From NCBI GenBank assembly GCA_963693365.1, contig CAVNZM010000009.1:2232001-2296000 (forward strand): DNA of 64,000 nt, in the 5' to 3' direction. Below are positions 38,710-59,536 of this stretch, in pieces (within the stretch, counting starts at the first letter, position 1; the number at the start of each line of letters is the position of its first letter). Under the pieces are notes generated by a model. The model saw only the letters and a program-made list of their open reading frames with translations. It was not told where the DNA came from and made no database searches. The position numbers and the translations under genes are program-made. This stretch comes from Amoebidium appalachense. Lineage: Eukaryota; Ichthyosporea.

Positions 38710-38868
38710 TCAATCCATACTCGTGCGGATTTCCTCGATCAAATCACGGCCAAATCCGAGGGATGAACCGTGAGAGGTACGGAGGAAGTTATGGAGGTAG
38801 GAGTAGTCTTCGAATGCTTCCTCCACCCGGCCAAGTGCGTCATAGGCCTTAGCACGACGATAGAGACC
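38710..38868 (-). CDS. Terminal TPR exon, probably of the same gene as 40136–41867
   Basis: The exon starts after a (CA)-rich acceptor (CCCACACACAG) at 38868 and ends with TGA at 38710, giving 52 residues. GLYRRAKAYDALGRVEEAF matches helix B and the turn of a tetratricopeptide repeat (the A-Y-x-x-L-G-R-x-E-E-A pattern). A helical tail follows. TPRs are protein-interaction modules. The nearest upstream minus-strand exon (40752–40136) ends in phase 2 while this one starts in phase 0, so at least one exon is missing or unrecognised. The helix A that should precede it is not visible in 38869–40135. Confidence 0.55.
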   Translation of the reverse strand, partial: GLYRRAKAYDALGRVEEAFEDYSYLHNFLRTSHGSSLGFGRDLIEEIRTSMD

Positions 38869-39129
38869 CTGTGTGTGGGTGTGGATGTGTTGGTGGGGGT
38901 GGGGTAGGGAGTTGGGGGTGCGGAGGAGGGGGAAGGAAGGAGGAGGAGAAGGGATGGGGGGAAGGGGGGAGGGTTTGGGATCTTGTGTCTGTGCGTGTGT
39001 GTGTGGGTGGATTGGTAAAGGGGGAGGGGGGGGGGGGAGGAGAGGGAGGGGAAGGGGGGGGGGGGGGAATGGGGGGAGGGGGGAGGAGCGGGAATGTTGT
39101 GTCTGCGTGTTTGTGTGCAGGATTGTGTC

Positions 39130-39181
<52 letters not shown>

Positions 39182-40087
39182 TGTGTGTGTTTTGGGGGGG
39201 ATACATGCATTAGATGGTTGGATATATGGAATAGATGGAGGGAGAGACAAAGAGGAGGCAGGCATGTGGAGGAAAGGAAATGGGTGGCAGCAGGGGGGGG
39301 GGGGGGGGGGGGGGGGATTGTGTGTGTTTGTAAGGTGGGATGAGGGAGAGTGGAATGTGTGTGTGTGTGTTTGTTGCAGGGGAGAAGGGGCTAATGAATG
39401 TGGGTGTAAATGCTAGGGGAGGGGTGCGAAGGAGGTGTTTGTTTTGTTTGATTGTTGAGATTTGCGAGGGGGAGGGTGGGGGAGAGGGGGGGGGGGGGGA
39501 GGGGGGAGGGGGGGGGAGGAGGGGCTTTGATGTGTAATTGTGTGGGTATGTCTCCCGGTGCACTGTAAATGTGTGTGTACCGGCATGTGGGTAGTATCGC
39601 ACAGACACGTTATGATCACAGAGAATAGGTGAAGGCTAACGGGTAGACGATGTGTATCGAGGGGGTGCAAGGGGGAGAACGGGGAGGGGGCGGGGGGGGG
39701 GGGGGGGGGGGGAGGGGAGAGGCGGAGCGGCAAAGGGCTGGAATAAAGAAGGGGAAGGGGAGGGGGAGGGGGGGTGGGGGGTGGGGGGCGAGCGGGCAGG
39801 TGGTGGTGGTGGTGGGAAGGGGGGGGAGGCCAGACAGTGGGGAATAATTACCAGGATAATCAAGTAGCTCCCCCCCCCTCTCCCCCCTCCCCCCATTCTC
39901 TCCCCCCCCCCCCCCCCTCCCCCCCCCCCCCCGTCCCCCATTTCTCTCTTGTGAGGGCACACACTTACATAAACACACATGATCAGGCGAACACTCCTGC
40001 TAAGGACAAAGAGGAAAGCGGTGGTGGTGGTGGTGGGGGAGGGGAGTGGGAGAGGGAAAGGCTGGGGGTGGTGGTAGGGGATGGAGA

Positions 40088-40118
<31 letters not shown>

Positions 40119-40135
40119 GCGGGGGCCAAAGGCAC
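38869..40135. repeat. Homopolymer-rich intron of the TPR gene
   Basis: G-rich tracts at 39022–39085, 39293–39316, 39480–39525, 39690–39713 and 40090–40120, C-tracts at 39868–39931, and (TG)n 39133–39190. I searched the minus strand for a linking exon (phase 2 in, phase 0 out) and found none I trust. Confidence 0.6.
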
Positions 40136-41867
40136 CTCAGATCGTTCATCGATGGCTCCGTATAAATACCGATTTTTATTTCGGATTCCCGAGTTGCAAC
40201 GGGATAATACCCACTAGGCCACAACGGTAGCTTATATATTCCCTCCAGCTCCGGAGGCGGGTACTGAATGCGAAATTTCGACATTTTTTCCGGTTTTTTC
40301 GCCACGGTATCCACACGAAGAAACCTTTCGAGTGTGCTGTCCAACGGCCAGAACGTGGCGATATCCCCCACACCGTGCGCCCATTTCAGAAATTTCGTGG
40401 CGTAAATCACGCTGTGCATCATCACCTCAAACAGTCGGATCTGATCGAGGGTAAACGGTGCAACCCTCTCAATGAGCCGTGGACCACCCACGTTGTATCG
40501 GTGAATGGAAAAATCCGGATATCCTCCAATTTTATTGTCGATCGGGACGCGAAAATCCCGATCGAACGGGAAATTGTTCCGCAGTGCCCACACGTACGTG
40601 TCGGGGTTAACACACTCCGTCGTGCTGAAGAACAGTTGGTAGTGGAGGGAATTGTTTGCAAGTTTATCCGGGCTCTGGTTGCCCAGCGACACGTTTCGTA
40701 CGTCTGTGGTCATCCCAAACGAGGGACCACATGAGCCAGCACCACCAAAAACCTGTTTGGTAAATGTATGGGTAAGCACTTGAAAATTGAAAGGGTGTGT
40801 ACATGTGTGGTGGTGGCAGTGTGTGCAGGGAGGGGAGGGGGAGGGGGGGGAGAGGGTTAAAGGAAAGGCGTTTGGCAGGGAAACCCCCCTCCAGGGGGGG
40901 GGGGGGGGGGGGGCAGGGGGGGATTCCCACCATACCATTGACAAATCAGAACAGTTTTGTCAATGGCCCTTCTTTTTTCCAAACACACTTCCCACTCTCT
41001 ATCTATCTATCAATTACATCCCCCCCCCCCCCCCCCCCCCTCCCCCCGGGCCCTCCCCTCTCTTTCTTCCCCCCTCCCCACTCCCACTCCCCAAGTGATC
41101 TCCCCCCCTCCCCTCCCCAGCTACACGTTCTCCGCCACATGGGATCCCACTCACAACTCCGCAACCTCATCTACACGTCCATAAACCCTGTTTACCTTCT
41201 ACGGGATCTTCCTCGTCCCATGCTCTACACCTTGCCATGCACACCACTGCCCCGTCCTCCCCCTCCCCCCCCTCTCCCCCCCTCCCCACCGTTGTGTCCC
41301 CTTCTCCTCCCTTCTGCTCTCTAAACACAAAAAGATAGTTTACCCCTCGATTTGCTTTTAGGAAGTCAGGCGAAAAGAACGAAAAGCACGAATGAAGAAA
41401 GAAGAAGGAAAAGAGCGAAAATTAACTGACACATAGAGGAGAACTGGAGCACTAAGAAGCCCACACACACCCCTGCACCCACCCACATCCACGAAAACGT
41501 CCCCGCCCTCCCCGCCCGCCCCCTCCACTCACACTAGCCCCCTTAAGTCTCTAACCCCTCCCCCCTCTCCGCCCACCCTCCCACCCCCCCACCCACCCCA
41601 CGCCCCAGCCAACCCCCCGTTCCCCCCCCTTCCCTCCACAATCGTCCCCACCCACCCACCAGCCAACCCACACCCGTCGACAAAACAGCACAGAAAAAAA
41701 AAAACATGAGAGCTTCCCCCCACCTGGACATAGTAATGCATTCCCTCGAACGTCACCCGAAACACGTGGCAACTGCGCAGTCGCAACCACGGCTCAACTT
41801 GAAAGGCTTCGCTGGCGATTTCAAAGAGCACACGCGCCTGCTTAACATGAGCTTTGGAAAACTCCAT
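40136..41867 (-). CDS. Uncharacterised protein, first two exons
   Basis: Exon 1 (41867–41724) starts MEFSKAHVKQARVLFEIAS and ends CAG|GTGGGG. Exon 2 (40752–40136) has acceptor CCAAACAG and ends in phase 2 at CTGAG|GTGCCT. Together they give 253 residues in phase. The N-terminus has a helix, a VEPWLRLR motif and a β-like stretch ending GMHYYVQVFGGAG. This is reminiscent of the PW-x-x-L start of some uncharacterised bacterial and algal domains, but that is only a resemblance. Exon 2 is rich in aromatic residues and continues without low complexity, so it is real coding sequence. I do not recognise the family. The gene probably continues into the TPR exon at 38868–38710 and is divergent from the taspase gene. 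Confidence 0.7.
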
Positions 41868-42429
41868 GGTATTTGAGCTCTCACGAGCTGAGAGCGCACA
41901 CTACCCAAGAGAAAGGGGGACAGATCAAGAAGCAAAACGGATAAGGGAAAGGTTGTCTATGATAAAATCCGTAACAGTTGGTCTGAGGCGACTGGGTTTC
42001 CACTGTTGCCAACTTAATGAGGTTTTGGGCGTGAGCACATCCTTCCGTGTTCTATACGCACGTGTTCATGTGTGTGCGCCTGGGTCAATGTGCCGTAGTG
42101 GCCGAAACAGTGTGTGTGCACATGTAGAAATTTAAAGGCACCTCACTTCAAGCTGTGCCTTTTTGGCACCTCACTTCAAGCAGTGCCTTTTTTGAACAAG
42201 AACAAAAAGGCGCGAAATTCAGCCAATTGCAATCAACCATTTTATTGATACTTTTCCTCTTTCAGTTTCTCCGAGAAACTTTCTCGTGTTCAAACATTCA
42301 GGCAGGGAAGTTCCCTGGAGTTCCAAGTCACACATGCACACTGCACTACACAACAATAACGGGGAGTTTGACAGAGGTTCCAAGTCTCTTTTGTTGTGTT
42401 TATTGGTGTGTTAGTTAGCTGTTTGCAGG
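41868..42429. promoter_or_regulatory. Divergent promoter region with paired hairpin repeats
   Basis: These 562 bases separate the start of the minus-strand gene (41867) from the taspase start (42430), so both promoters must lie here. At about 42134–42191 a 29-base unit occurs twice in tandem (GGCACCTCACTTCAAGC, then A/TGTGCCTTTTT). Each unit can pair AAGGCAC with GTGCCTT as a small hairpin. No clear TATA box is visible. Unlike the surroundings, the region contains no homopolymer longer than 8. Confidence 0.5.
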
Positions 42430-51807
<9,378 letters not shown>

Positions 51808-52236
51808 CTGGCGCAATTGTATAATTTTAATGTGTAAATATTTTAAAATTGTAAAAGGAATGTAGCAAACAGTGTTAATAGCAGGTGTTTGCTATAATCT
51901 AAAACTGTTGATGTTTTTGAACTTTTAGTAGGAGTTTCTCGCATGTTAGATTGTGTCTCGAAAGGCTATTGAGATTGAGGGCGAAAAGGCATAAAATGGC
52001 AAACAGATCAACAAATGAATCAATAAACAAATATTATGATAAATGAACAAATCAATGTCTAAACAAACAAGAAACCAAATATGTGATTTAATATAAACGA
52101 AAAATATATAAATAAATAAGCAAAAATAAGCACATATTTTGAAAGAATCAAATAAGTGAATGTGGAGTCACATGTCCGCGGTATTGCTCCAGGTATGATT
52201 CTTACTTGCCCCTTGCTACTACCCCCCCCCCCCCCC

Positions 52237-52276
<40 letters not shown>

Positions 52277-52578
52277 ACACACACACACGTATAATACACA
52301 CACCTACACACCCGTACACCCACATGCCTCCCATGCTGCACCACCTGCACTTTCATTCATTCATTTTTTTTTTTTGACCTTTCCCATTACAGCCAGTTTC
52401 ACGGCTTTCTAGACCAGTTTCCTTTTCCCGAAGGGTCCTCTCTGCCTTCCCCCCCCCCCCCCCCCCCCCCCCCCTTCTCCCCCATCTTACCTTCAAATTC
52501 GAGGTCAAACCTGCCTCCTCCACACCCAGTTCCCCTCTTCCCCCCCTTAATCCTGTTGTGAACCATCCACCCCCCAAC
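51808..52578. other. AT-rich spacer after taspase, then C-tracts
   Basis: 51808–52150 is much more AT-rich than the surroundings, with many AATAAA-like strings suited to a 3' end region. C-tracts follow at 52221–52274 and 52450–52475. No gene supported. Confidence 0.5.
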
Positions 52579-52713
52579 CTCAGCGTTCAGGATGAACGAG
52601 TTTATGGAAGAGAAAGCGATTGCGCCGAGACCTAAAAAGAAAAGGAGAGAGAGAAATTGAAGGGCAAAGGAGAATCGCACCTCGGGGTGTGAGTCGTCGA
52701 CCTTATCAATCAT
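52579..52713 (-). CDS. Possible first exon of a membrane protein
   Basis: The ATG at 52713 opens MIDKVDDSHPEVRFSFALQF. A hydrophobic stretch (LSLLFFLGLGAIAF) and a GAG|GTTGGG donor at 52579 follow, 45 codons in all. The hydrophobic segment could be one membrane helix. I found no downstream exon to join to it. The plus strand of the same stretch is also open and ends in a basic PKKKRR string, so either strand, or neither, may be coding. Treat as a guess. Confidence 0.2.
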
Positions 52714-53045
52714 TAGACGATGTCTGTTCTTGGCAGGTATATTTATTTCACATCAGCACCAGGGAGGTCGACCTTTTGCCAATTTAAAGGTTCCGGGATC
52801 CAAAGAGAAACAAAAAACATAAAAGGCTCTGCAACCAAAAAAAAAAAAAAAAAAAAAGTTCCACCAGGATAAAGGGATAACCTGTGTTATTTTAAATGAA
52901 AAAACCACACTCACGCTTACGTTTTACTCGCCTTGGTTTAGCTCACCATGTGAAGCTAATAGAATGCTTCACAGGTTTAAAGAAAAGAAGAAACGACACA
53001 GGCATGCCAGCCATCGTACTCCGCAACTCTCAGTGAGAGTCACAG

Positions 53046-53130
53046 GAGTGGCTGACACCCAAGCGGGAATCGAACCCGCAGCCTCTAGCGTCAGAGGCGA
53101 GGAAAATGCCCACTCAGCCAGACCGGCTCC
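53046..53130 (-). repeat. tRNA-derived sequence with pol III boxes (tRNA pseudogene or SINE head)
   Basis: On the minus strand TGGCTGAGTGGGC (53120–53108) fits a pol III A box and GGTTCGATTCC (53076–53066) is a perfect B box inside a perfect T arm (GCGGG/CCCGC). A 5-bp anticodon-like stem (GCCTC/GAGGC) closes an 8-base loop. However, the sequences where the acceptor stem should be (GAGCCGG… and …TTGGGTG) do not pair. It is therefore a tRNA relic or the head of a SINE, not a working tRNA. Confidence 0.5.
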
Positions 53131-53248
53131 TCAAATGCAATTTGTGGCGGGATCGACATGAAATTTGGCCTCAGGTGGGGGGGGGGGGGGGGGGGGGGGG
53201 GGAGGGGGGGGAGGGGGGGGAGGGGAGTAAAATGGATTTTTTCTATTC

Positions 53249-53432
53249 AATCCGTTTTGTTCCCGGAATCGGGGACCAATGAAGCCGCCTGAACATCACC
53301 GAATGTACTCTAGTTTAAGTGTTAGAGGTGCATTCTGCTAAGCTAACTTACTGGCACAACGTTACCAATGGATAATTAGCTAATGTGTAGTACATAGCCC
53401 AGGGTTTGCACCCCAGCCTCGCCAGTGGGGGA
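53249..53432 (+). repeat. Dispersed repeat, copy 2 (related to 5921–6160)
   Basis: Shares with 5921–6160, in order, CCGTTTTGTTCCCGGA, GCTAAGCTAAC then GTTACCAAT, TAGCCCAGGGTTTG, and CCCCAGCCTCGCC-GTGG. The two copies lie 47 kb apart in the same orientation. This copy is followed by (TG)n at 53485–53570. Confidence 0.55.
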
Positions 53433-53481
53433 GTAAGAGGGAGGATGTACTCGGTCGATTAGTGATTTGAAAAGGAAAAGG

Positions 53482-53570
<89 letters not shown>

Positions 53571-53571
<1 letters not shown>

Positions 53572-53781
53572 CACGTGCTATGTGTGGTGATTACAATGTC
53601 ATATGGTGTGCGAATTTGTGTGACACTGTCGTTAACGTTGTGGTGGCAGCACGGCCGTCTCGGAAATTCTATTTTTGTCTTATATATATATATTTAGTAA
53701 TACCATGACTTTGGTAGCAGCAGCAATATGCGGTGTTCCAGAGGTGGCGGCCGTGTTATGTGCCTGTGCGTATACAGCTGT

Positions 53782-53812
<31 letters not shown>

Positions 53813-54048
53813 GGGTTATCCACGCGTTATCTTTGTTCTCCGAAGCTTCGAGAGGCAATCTTTAACGGTCGGAAAACATTACCCTCGGAGGTTTGGCCTT
53901 CTTAACCTTTAAAGTGAGAATTGGCTTTAATAAGAAAATTTTAAAAGGAAAAACTATACCCTATTTAGTTCCTAGATTTAGGCAGAGTACTGACGGCAGC
54001 ATAGCCAGAGCATACCATGGCTACGACTCATCACCAGTTGCAACATGG

Positions 54049-54107
<59 letters not shown>

Positions 54108-54627
54108 GCAAAGGTTATAGGGCGGTACAAAAGCACGAAAATGCTTCCTTCTTCTCTATAAGGCAATGAGGACACCTCGAGACTTCTCCTACATTCCATA
54201 TTCAATCTGTAAATCGTATATCCCCAAATAGTAATGTAGCGCTTCGTGTGTTTAAGATACACGAAACAATGAAGGCAACATTAAACAAAAATTTAACTCG
54301 AGGCTAATATTAATATCCCCTCCCAACTCGACGTTTCTAAATACACAATTTGCTAAATTATCAATCCTAGAAGTCTATCCAGCTCAGCTGTAGAACATAC
54401 GACTTATCATGTTTATACCCGGCTACCATCTAAAGATGGTTATAACTGCAATTTCCTTTTTTTAATATTTTAAAAACAACCAGCAGCCTCACCTTCATGC
54501 TTTATCAATCACCACCGCATACTACTCGAACTAGTGAGGCTGGCAGGTCTATCGACGTCAGACTAAAGAGGTACTCAACCAACCGCACGCCAACTTAAAA
54601 ATGCATTATCAAACAATCTGCTTATGT
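53571..54627. other. Spacer downstream of the RasGAP gene
   Basis: Contains a G-tract (53797–53814), (CA)n at 54053–54104 and AT-rich unique DNA. 54400–54627 is the likely 3' untranslated region of the RasGAP gene, read leftwards. No exon seen. Confidence 0.5.
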
Positions 54628-56921
54628 CTAGAGCTGGTCACCCAAGGTGATATTTCCTGGCACCAGAGGCACGTGTTTGTAGTGCTCCACAAGGGCATCC
54701 AACGTGGGGAATCCCTGCAGAGGTTAAACAAAAAAAACACCCGTTAGAAGAACGTGTGTGTGTACATGTGTGTGTGTGTGTGTTTGTGTACGTGTGCGTG
54801 TGCGCGCGCGCGCGTGTGTGTGTACGTGTGTGTTTGTACGTGCGCGCGCGCACGCCCACACCCCTGCCCGCATGCGCACTATGGTGTTTGTATGTGTGCA
54901 TGACAAGAAGACCAGCGAAAGGGTGAAGGGAGTTTGTATGGATGCTTTTGTTGGAGTGCAGACTTACGCTCACTCCACAATATGTGTATGTTAGCTTTAC
55001 AATTGGTTCCGTGTACACAGACACACGCTGACACTCGATCACCACATGCACATCTGCATAGTTGAGGAATGTTGCCAATTGTGTTTTGACTGCAAACGAT
55101 TGGTTCACTGGTCCCAGAGATCTCTAAATGAAAGTAACCAATCCGATTAGCGCCTGGCATCCGGATTACATTCCAGACTGCTGCCCCACGGGTATATAAG
55201 CCACGGCTCTGCCAGGTGCAGAAATGGAGTTCAGTCATGGAGTAAAGACATGGAGTTCAGTCATGGAGTTAACACACTGAAAGCAGTAAAAAAACGGGTC
55301 AGCGCCCAAGCGCGCCACGACGAGGGCCTAGTCACAGCGGACTCTACTTCCAACAGCTTTCTCTCTTCCTGTTCACGTGCATTTATCGTGCGCACGTGTG
55401 TGTGCGTGTGTGCCTGTATATGCGTGTGTGCGCACGCGTGTGTGTATGTGTGTGTGTGTGTGGTGTTTTGGGAACGGTTGGGAAGGAGGAAGAGGACAAG
55501 CACAAGCCATATACGCTGTCGGCTACTTGCCAAATTAGGAGATCACGTGTTCTCTAGCACAATTAATAAATTCACGAGTGTGCTCTTCATGCAGCTTGCA
55601 CATAGCAGTTCCATATTCATCTATAACCATCCAAAAGTGTCCCAAAACCAGACGTATGGGCATCGACAAGAAAACATCTAACGGGGCAAGACACGAATCA
55701 TGTTGGCGAGCAAACACACCACACACACGGCACGTTGTTAGATTTGATATGCCCATGGGCACGGGCACGCCACAGTCAGTCTGTATTCGCAGTAGGTTGC
55801 ACAAACTTTAAGGACGCAAGGGGCAGTCGAGAGTGTAGTATAGGCAGATGGTGATTGGTATACACGGCTCCCCATGCCTTCTCCAATACTCCTGCATAAC
55901 ATTCTTGGCAGAGCACCTTTGTACACGAATAGAAACAACAAACTACGTGATACAATAAAATAGAAAAACATTCCTAGCGTAAACAGGAAACAAAGGAGGG
56001 GGCACCCACTATTGCATCGCCATCCAGCACAAACCCCTTGTCGTTGCGGCTAATTTCCCAGTGTTGAGTGCTCTCTTCGCTAAACCTGTGCAGATCCCAG
56101 TGTTGAGTGCTCTCTTCGCTAAACCTGTGCAGATTCTGTCAGTTGTCGGAGCCCCCTCACCCCCCCACCCCTTCCCCCCCCCCCCCCCCCCCCCCTCCCC
56201 TGCCCCCCCGGTCCTGCCCCTCTTTTCCTACACAAGAAAACATGCAAACCCCACCTATGCCTTTCCATTACCTCAATTACAAACAGGGAAAGCAATGCTC
56301 TCCCATTTTTCACAGACAGCAGGCATGCACTCACATAACACACAAAGGCAAGCCCAAACACGTACGGCACACAGGCGCAAACACACACACACACACCCAC
56401 GCACACACGCCCCCCCCCCCCCCCCCCGCCCCCCACACACGTGCGCGCACACACATATACACATACTACCCCCTCCCCCTCCCGCTCCGCGCCAGCTACC
56501 CACTCACCCACACAGCTGCACACGTCGATTTGCCCCACCCTATGTGCATGGTCCTCCATTATACAAAAAAACGATCTCCGATCTTTAAAATTATCCTCAG
56601 TGAGTTAAAGCACAGGTGCATACTTTACGCTGAGGGCATAAGAGTTCCGTGATCCCATGGCCGGCTGCCACAGAATATAGTCCTTTTGGCTTGCAATGCG
56701 CAGGAACTTGGCAGCCTCCTCATGTGTTAATCCTGTGTAGAACTTGCGCTGGCTGTGGCAAAAAAAAAAAAAAAAGGTTAACTTGGTTTCTTGCCTTTTT
56801 TTTCGTGGTTGTGCAAAAGTATGGGCATGAGAAGGGTGGGTGGATTAATATCGGTGATAGGGATCACGGCATGCTGGTAAGGGTGATGTGGCTTTTTTTT
56901 TTTTGTTTTTTTTTTTTTAGA

Positions 56922-56959
<38 letters not shown>

Positions 56960-58860
56960 GGGGGGGGGGGGGGGGGACTTCAAAAGTGTTACAGAGTGCA
57001 CGGAAGAACACACTCAAGACGGAGAACACAAGGCAAACTTTGACAGTGCGCGGAAGAACACACTCAAGACAGAGAACACAAGGCAAACTTTGACAAAACG
57101 AGACCACACAAGATGTATTCATTACAAGGGGGACGGTTGAGAGCGAGGGGAGGATTGAGGAGAGGGAGCAAAGGTGTCCGGAAGGGGGAGGGACGGGGGG
57201 GGGGGGGGGGGGGGGGTTAGGTCACGGGAAGGGCGGCGAAAGGGGGCCGGGAGCCGGGGGAACCGAGGGAAGGGGGTGTTGGGGGGGGGGGGGGGGGGGG
57301 GGGGGGGGTGTTCAGTACATGTCCTGCTGGGGCTGCCCCTCTTTCTTTGTGTCCAGAAGCTGAATGTATGACGTTGGCACAAACCCCTGTGCACCATTTG
57401 GCATATTAGTGAATCTGCCGTATCCGTAACCCCCCCCCCCCCCCCCCCTCCCCCCCCCCCCCCCCCCCCCCCCCCCCCGCCCCGCAGCTCCCCGCCCCCT
57501 CTTCCCCCGTTCCCCCTTTGGGCGTACCTCTCACTTTATAATGGCTCCTTCCCATATCCCAATATCGCACCGGCCTTTCTTTGCAATTTCCCAGTCCAAT
57601 TGATTTTTCACCTCTAACGCACATTCCATGCAGCAACAACCACATGTACGTACCTGTCTCTTCTCATGGCGTATGATGCTCCATCCGGGCTCCTGGGCCA
57701 CATCCAGCTCCACAACCTCAACCTGTGCAGAAAAAAAATCACGTGAGTACCCCCACCGCCGAGGGTTGGTAGCTAGGTTTGGTAACGGTGTGTTGACTTT
57801 GCAGAATACACTTATAGCACCTTAACTAGGGTACAGTCGGTGTTGTGTGGAAGACGGTAGATTCTATGAAGGCCCCTGGGAGGTCTTTCCGGGAACAAAA
57901 GCGGGAAAAAAAAAAAGAAAAATGACACGAGTCCACTTGCTGAAGTGCACAGCGTGCATGTGTGGAGTGGCTGCTTGCCGGATAGGTGGCAACATGGTGT
58001 ATGGATTTCGTCTCGATCTCTAGACCCTTATCTCACTCAACATGCAATCCTCTTCCATGCCCGTCTTCCACACGACCTTATCTTCAAATAACCCAGTAAT
58101 CCCCCCCCCCCCCCCCCCCCCCCCCCCACCACCATTCCACCCTCATTTTCACCGGTGGGGGAGCACATACCCTCATGTTCTTTGTGACGTCAATACTGTC
58201 TTCATCTGTGGCGGTGTAGTCGTACACAACAACTGCAGGGGTGGTCTTGGGGCTCTGTATGGGAATAATTAGGGAATGGGGTTCTTGTATGCGTGTGTGT
58301 TCGTGTGTACGCAGGTATAGCGGCAAATTTTTTTTTTGTGTGTGTGGGTTTGCGTTTGCGTGTGAGCGTACGTGTTTCTCAGCAAATCCAATCATCAAAC
58401 TACTATAAGCATTCCAGGGCATTGACGCGGCAACGGCAAAACAAAGCTCTGTGCAAAGCAGTGTGTGTTGGCGTGTGTACATGTCTTCATGTTCGTGTGT
58501 TTTCATTTGTGTACATATTTGTGTATGATGTAGCGGTGGTGGTGGTGTTTGGAAGGTGGTGCGCTTCTGTGTATGTCCCGGGGGAGGGGGGGGGGGGGGG
58601 GGGGGAGGGGGGGGGGGGGAGGGGGGGGGGGGGGGGAGGGGAGGGGAAGGCATACCGAGTCCTTTTCTGGAAGCAAGGAATCAGCAATGGTGCGCATTAA
58701 TGAAAACCGCCTGTCCGGGGACTTCACGGATGGCGATGTTGGTGTTGGGCTTGCAGGGGAGGGTGACGAGTTGCTGAGCTGCATGTTGGTGACAGGGGCG
58801 CTAATTTCTGGGGAAATAGATGTGTGATTAGAACATATGGCACAGATATGATAGGACAAA

Positions 58861-58894
<34 letters not shown>

Positions 58895-59453
58895 CCCCCC
58901 CCCCCCCCCCACACACACACCCGCACACACACGTGTACACACCCCCCCACACACACACGTGTGCACATACAGACGCACGCACACCAAAATCACCACCACC
59001 GGTCACCGCTACCAGCTGCAGGGGAACAAAATAAATAAATAAATAAATGAAGAACTGTGGTAAGTAAAAGGAAAGAAAAGGACGGGATAAAACGTTGTTG
59101 CACAATAGGGTCAGCTTGGAAAGGCTTAATTTTTTTATTTTATAAGAAAAAAATCGGGGGAAAAAATGAACTCCGAATCGGGGAAAAAAAGGACGGGATA
59201 AAACGTTGTTGCACAATAGGGTCAGCTTGGAAAGGCTTAATTTTTTTATTTTATAAGAAAAAAATCGGGGGAAAAAAAGAACTCCGAATCGGGGAATCGA
59301 ACCCCGGCCGCCACGGTGAGAGCGTGGAATCCTAACCACTAGACCAATTCGGATTGTTAACGGTTAGGTCAAAAAGTAATACATGACCCCTAATAAATAT
59401 GTCTATTTTGAAATATTCACCAGCTGTACATGTGAATATCCAAGTGCCAACCG

Positions 59454-59536
<83 letters not shown>

